Of a stretch of DNA of 6,133 bases, positions 5,900 through 6,133 are shown piece by piece. Position 1 is the first letter of the stretch, and every line of letters starts with the position of its first letter. The stretch is from Caulobacteraceae bacterium (lineage in GTDB: Bacteria > Pseudomonadota > Alphaproteobacteria > Caulobacterales > Caulobacteraceae), in the NCBI GenBank assembly GCA_030151985.1, contig JASLDZ010000324.1:1-6133 (forward strand), written 5' to 3'. The notes below the pieces were generated by a model. The model was given only the letters and a program-made list of their open reading frames with translations. It did no database searches and was not told the DNA's origin. The position numbers were made by a program, and so were the translations under genes.

Positions 5900-6133
5900 A
5901 TGGTCGGCGGCCTTGGCATCGGGAGCACGCGGTCGAGCGGCGAGGCGGGAGGCGTCGGCCTGTTGGACGACCCCGCGCGGCTGCAGCTCCTGCCCGTGGA
6001 TTTCCTTCGGGCCCAGGCGGCGGCCGCGGGCCTGCGGGCGCACCAGGCCTCGCCGGCGCGCAAGTCCGGCCTCTTCCTCGTCCACGCCCGCGCCCTGCGC
6101 GACCACGGCCGCCGCGCCGGCGCGCCCGAGTCG
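5900..6133 (+). CDS. Unrecognised protein, N-terminal 78 residues only
   Basis: An ATG at 5900 opens a frame with no stop to the window end. GGAG at 5889-5892 lies seven bases upstream, a good ribosome-binding site. Nearly all codons end in G or C (about four exceptions in 78), as in the other real genes here, which supports this frame over the opposing - strand frames. The first 20 residues are Gly/Ser-rich (M-V-G-G-L-G-I-G-S-T-R). The part from L-L-D-D-P-A-R onward is Ala/Leu/Arg-rich and probably helical (L-L-P-V-D-F-L-R-A-Q-A-A-A), with a short hydrophobic G-L-F-L-V-H-A-R segment. An alternative TTG start at 5963, with GGAGG ten bases upstream, would drop the Gly-rich start. There is no clear signal peptide or catalytic motif. 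It is transcribed divergently from the GH31 gene. I do not recognise the family. Confidence 0.65.
   Translation, partial: MVGGLGIGSTRSSGEAGGVGLLDDPARLQLLPVDFLRAQAAAAGLRAHQASPARKSGLFLVHARALRDHGRRAGAPES

Noticed and set aside
5762..6106. A 114-codon - strand frame over the divergent spacer
   Set aside because: It conflicts with the + strand frame from 5900, which has a ribosome-binding site and strong GC-ending codon bias, and it runs through the spacer dyad; no domain is recognisable.

Overview
This 6.1 kb, very GC-rich window (GC-ending codons dominate every real gene) looks like chromosomal DNA of an alphaproteobacterium, most likely Caulobacterales or a close relative. The clues are the long, two-domain dCTP deaminase typical of that class, a paired palindromic repeat with a CCCCGC/GCGGGG core, and a secreted GH31 alpha-glucosidase. 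The taxonomy is inferred from reading alone.

Layout on the + strand. Positions 1-340 hold the 3' end of a short-chain dehydrogenase (SDR). It overlaps by four bases (GTGA) a complete zinc-dependent medium-chain dehydrogenase (337-1389), so the two are probably translationally coupled. The 231-base gap that follows carries a tRNA-Gly(CCC) on the - strand (1478-1551) with its own likely promoter. A gluconokinase gene (gntK-like) follows on the + strand (1621-2148).

Layout on the - strand. The gluconokinase gene ends tail-to-tail, with a 29-base overlap, against dcd, the dCTP deaminase gene (2120-3142). Upstream of dcd is a 124-base element made of two 42-base inverted copies of a palindromic repeat (3176-3299). 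It starts three bases after the stop of the signal-peptide-bearing GH31 alpha-glucosidase (3303-5765). A 134-base divergent spacer with a perfect 8-bp dyad and three GTCGCG copies separates the glucosidase from an unrecognised gene on the + strand (5900 to beyond the window end).

How the genes relate. The GH31 enzyme would release glucose from alpha-glucosides outside the cytoplasm. Gluconokinase feeds gluconate into 6-phosphogluconate metabolism. The SDR/MDR pair looks like polyol or sugar-alcohol oxidation. This is loosely a carbohydrate-use neighbourhood, interrupted by housekeeping genes (tRNA-Gly, dcd). I see no evidence for a defence system, mobile element, CRISPR array or other undescribed multi-gene system. 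The best leads are the regulatory-looking spacer at 5766-5899, the repeat pair at 3176-3299, and the motif distribution between the two halves of the dCTP deaminase.
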